Positions 6,260 through 8,141 of a DNA stretch of 8,141 bases are shown here, in pieces. Position 1 is the stretch's first letter, and each line of letters starts with the position of its first letter. The stretch is from contig JAISNS010000279.1 in the NCBI GenBank assembly GCA_031276105.1, positions 1-8,141 on the forward strand, in the 5' to 3' direction. Position numbers and translations under genes: made by a program. Origin of the DNA: Dysgonamonadaceae bacterium. GTDB taxonomy: Bacteria; Bacteroidota; Bacteroidia; Bacteroidales; Azobacteroidaceae. A model generated the notes under the pieces. That model saw only the letters and a list, made by a program, of their open reading frames with translations. It had not been told where the DNA came from and ran no database searches.

Positions 6260-7038
6260 AATGTTTCTTGTATTAATTTATTTATTAAAGTGCATTTGCT
6301 TTTGAAGCGATTGTATTTGGATTCGGGATTGGTCAACACGATTCCTATACAGTATTTACTGAACGACGTCGGTTTGATTCGCAACTGCGACAGAATATCC
6401 CTGAAATCGGAATGTTGCCAACCGTCCTGCTTCAGTTCGAGAATCATCAGTTGGTGGAGCGCCGTTTCATTACCCGTCCGGTAATTTCGGAAAAAAAGAT
6501 CGAAGTCAACGGTAATTCGTTCGGTCGCTTTGTTGTTGACAAACGTAATCCGTTGGAAGGTATTGGATAAAGACGGTTTCAGATTGTCGCTGTCGAAGAG
6601 CGAATGTTCTTCCAGAAACTGTTTTTTATCGTTCAAATCCTCGACGGAAGCAAGTTGGGCAAGCGGCACCGCTACTCGCGTCTTCTTTGTCCGTCCCTTG
6701 TTGTTCTTATTTTTTATTTCCAGAAACGAAAGATTCGAATCGACATAGGAACGAATCCGTATTTTTTGCCGGTTCAACTGACCGTTCTGGTGCATGATAA
6801 ACATTTTCAAATCGGGCGTATCCAAGTATTGGGTAGCATAAGGCGCAATCCGGATATTGTTGATTACCTGCACTTTGAAACCGGAGCGCATCGACTCGAT
6901 CAGAGCCGGCAAGAGGGATACGGGTGCGACAAACTTTGAATCAATGCGATCCATCAACCGGATATTTGCCATTTCATCCAATGAAATACCGGGCATTTTT
7001 CCCAGTTCAGCCTGTATTTTTGCCAACTCCACGTTCAT
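6256..7038 (-). CDS. VTC-domain protein (polyphosphate polymerase-like)
   Basis: The 260-residue protein matches the VTC fold, a triphosphate-tunnel-type barrel that in yeast Vtc4 makes polyphosphate from ATP. The expected strand motifs appear in order: R31-D33-K35 (RIDSKF), a Y71-L-D-T pattern (TQYLDTPD), R94-I-R96 (QKIRIRSY), E107 and K109 (FLEIKNK), K118, K119 and R121 (TKKTR), R174 and D178 (ERITVDFD), E201 and K203 (MILELKQDG) and K228 (FSKY). The basic tunnel lining and the acidic metal-binding Glu candidates are therefore present, so it is probably active. No transmembrane segment is seen, so it should be cytoplasmic. A TTG three codons upstream (7047) directly abuts the preceding TAA; ATG at 7038 is preferred. 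The stop overlaps the DUF4956 start by 4 bp (ATGA), which implies translational coupling. VTC-DUF4956 pairing is common in bacteria. The polymer made is inferred, not shown. Confidence 0.9.
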   Translation of the reverse strand: MNVELAKIQAELGKMPGISLDEMANIRLMDRIDSKFVAPVSLLPALIESMRSGFKVQVINNIRIAPYATQYLDTPDLKMFIMHQNGQLNRQKIRIRSYVDSNLSFLEIKNKNNKGRTKKTRVAVPLAQLASVEDLNDKKQFLEEHSLFDSDNLKPSLSNTFQRITFVNNKATERITVDFDLFFRNYRTGNETALHQLMILELKQDGWQHSDFRDILSQLRIKPTSFSKYCIGIVLTNPESKYNRFKSKCTLINKLIQETL

Positions 7039-7047
7039 CGCTTGCAA

Positions 7048-7521
7048 TTACTTGTATGAATATTCGTAAATTTTGGTGGAATACAACTTCCCGTCCGGAT
7101 TATAATTGTATTGAATTTTCTTTCTTCCGTCGGCGTTGTATTCGTATTTGCGTATCCGGTACAGTTTATTTTTATCGTTGTAAACATTTTCGCGGATGCA
7201 GCGGCCTGTAGCATAATCGTATTCGAAAGTTACCCGTTCCCTTTGCCCGTAAACCGCGTATTCGATTTCCTCCAGTTTATATCCGTTTTCATCCCAAACC
7301 GTATAATGGTCCATCCATTGCCGTTTGCCTTTGGCGTCGGCATTCAGTTCTTTGACAACCAGGTTTTTTCTCAACGCCCGTTTTTCTTCCGGCGTTAAGA
7401 AAGGCGTTTGCGACTGCGAGGGAGGAGGAGGCGTTGCCGGTTTCTGATCACGGGCAATCATATTGATGAAATAAATTCCGGCTAAAAGGACGGCAACTAA
7501 GGCAATTCTGTGTTTCTTCAT
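7048..7521 (-). CDS. Membrane-anchored protein with C-terminal Tyr-rich YD/MORN-like repeats
   Basis: This is a 157-residue protein. A short basic start (MKKHR) leads into one hydrophobic segment at about residues 6-23. No lipobox cysteine follows, so it is more likely a signal anchor than a lipoprotein. A Pro/Gln/Ser-rich linker (about 27-40) precedes a soluble domain. The C-terminal 60 residues alternate aromatic and charged residues in a repeated pattern: VTFEYDYATGR, then KLYRIRKYEYNADGRKK, then YNYNPDGKLYSTKIYEYSYK. This resembles YD/RHS-type or MORN-like (YwqK-type) beta-hairpin repeats, which are structural or binding modules. The protein would sit on the periplasmic side of the inner membrane. 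It lies between the SdrD-B-like gene (10 bp gap) and the VTC gene (9 bp to its preferred ATG), so it probably belongs to the same transcript. No enzymatic motif is seen and the exact family is not recognised. Confidence 0.8.
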   Translation of the reverse strand: MKKHRIALVAVLLAGIYFINMIARDQKPATPPPPSQSQTPFLTPEEKRALRKNLVVKELNADAKGKRQWMDHYTVWDENGYKLEEIEYAVYGQRERVTFEYDYATGRCIRENVYNDKNKLYRIRKYEYNADGRKKIQYNYNPDGKLYSTKIYEYSYK

Positions 7522-7531
7522 GGCGATGTTT

Positions 7532-8141
7532 CTAATTATTTACTTTAACGGTAAATGTCAACGGTTCGTCCCCGTTTAAGGGATAGGTTTGATAAGCTTC
7601 CTTCACTTCAATTTCCTTAGCAACAGGGAAGAGAACGTTTTTGTATTTTTCATCCGAAAATTCTTCCGAAGCCACGTATAACACATAGCGTTTGCCCGGC
7701 CGGACTTTCTGAAAAACAAAGATGCCCTTATCCCCTACCCTTGCATCGTCGAAATGCGTTTCTTCGCCGGCATATCTGATATAGACGCGCGCTTCGATGG
7801 CGGGAATAGAATCTTTTCCTTCCACTTTAACTAAAGAACCTTTGTTGTAATATTTTACCCAAACAGAGCCTTTAATCATCGCGGCCTCAACCGCATCGCC
7901 TGTATGAATAAAAATCGTATCGGCTTTATTCAGGCTTCCGCCGACATGTACATTTTTAGCAACGGGTATCTTTTCTTTGCCGAACATATCCGAAAGCGAA
8001 TAAACCGTATAACTGCCTTTACGGAGATAATCGAAGCGGTAGTAGCCGTCCCTGCCGGTTCGTATTCGTTCGCCGACACTGCGGTCGTCGCCAAATTCGA
8101 GGAAAACCTCCGTATCGAGCGCGGGAAATGTATCGGTTTGA
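7532..8141 (-). CDS. Secreted/surface protein with tandem SdrD-B / carboxypeptidase-regulatory-like domains (5' end outside window)
   Basis: The reading frame is open to the window edge, so this is the C-terminal part (202 residues visible) of a longer protein. The ATG at 7987 is internal (visible residue 52) and lies within a domain linker. Two related beta-sandwich units are visible. Unit 1 covers about residues 6-47, from PALDTEVFLEF through GRDGYYRFDYLRKGSYTVY. Unit 2 covers about 89-155, from IKGSVWVKYY through PAIEARVYIRY and GDKGIFVFQKVRPGKRYVLY. Both end in the 'dG.y.F..l..G.Y.v' pattern typical of SdrD-B, CNA-B and carboxypeptidase-regulatory domains, which are structural modules of extracellular proteins. 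No catalytic motif is visible. It ends in TAG, 10 bases before the next gene, so the two are probably co-transcribed. Export is inferred from the domain type, since the N-terminus is not in view. The fold call is fairly secure; the protein's role is unknown. Confidence 0.8.
   Translation of the reverse strand, partial: QTDTFPALDTEVFLEFGDDRSVGERIRTGRDGYYRFDYLRKGSYTVYSLSDMFGKEKIPVAKNVHVGGSLNKADTIFIHTGDAVEAAMIKGSVWVKYYNKGSLVKVEGKDSIPAIEARVYIRYAGEETHFDDARVGDKGIFVFQKVRPGKRYVLYVASEEFSDEKYKNVLFPVAKEIEVKEAYQTYPLNGDEPLTFTVKVNN

Noticed and set aside
7036..7047. TTG start at 7047 for the VTC gene
   Set aside because: An ATG three codons later (7036-7038) is a better start. The TTG merely abuts the previous stop, and the extra three residues carry no family signal.
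1..8141. Promoters of the Bacteroidetes TAnnTTTG type and Rho-independent terminators at gene boundaries
   Set aside because: I looked at each intergenic gap on the coding strand and found no convincing match. Gaps are 1-20 bp and read like operon junctions.
1..8141. CRISPR array, tRNA/rRNA, transposase, integrase or retron
   Set aside because: No spaced direct repeats, RNA-gene motifs or recombinase/reverse transcriptase motifs were seen on either strand.

Overview
All genes in this 8.1 kb window lie on the minus strand, so they read from high coordinates towards position 1. They are packed with gaps of about 1-20 bases or short overlaps, and no gene-free stretch approaches 300 bases. The gene content (a DUF2490 outer-membrane barrel, a VTC-DUF4956 pair, Bacteroidetes-style AT-rich leaders with no clear Shine-Dalgarno) suggests a Bacteroidetes genome, probably Bacteroidales. 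The genus cannot be told from this sequence. No RNA gene, CRISPR array, transposase or integrase was found.

Right half (about 4882-8141): a five-gene operon-like run. It starts with a secreted or surface protein built of carboxypeptidase-regulatory/SdrD-B-like beta-sandwich domains, whose 5' end is outside the window. Next is a membrane-anchored protein with Tyr-rich YD/MORN-like C-terminal repeats, then a VTC-domain protein (the polyphosphate polymerase fold) with its conserved basic and acidic residues present. The last two are a five-helix DUF4956 membrane protein, overlapping the VTC gene by ATGA, and a DUF2490 outer-membrane barrel overlapping the DUF4956 gene by 20 bp. Together they would span cytoplasm, inner membrane, periplasm and outer membrane. 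This looks like an envelope system built around a VTC-type phosphoryl-polymer enzyme; the substrate is not known.

Junction (4861-4888): four tandem 7-bp units lie exactly between the operon and the next genes, and overlap the DUF2490 stop codon.

Left half (1-4860): a more AT-rich accessory-looking run. It holds an unrecognised 118-aa protein, a DinD homologue one base downstream, a FkbM methyltransferase / GT2 glycosyltransferase / FkbM methyltransferase cassette, and a Fic-domain enzyme with an N-terminal inhibitory motif. The two FkbM genes are mosaic paralogues. Their 3' 393 bp are about 94% identical with a sharp edge, while the N-terminal halves are only about 56% identical in protein, which points to gene conversion or recombination. 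The cassette probably adds or methylates a sugar on a surface glycan. The dinD gene carries a perfect 14-bp inverted repeat with a 2-nt centre inside its coding sequence.
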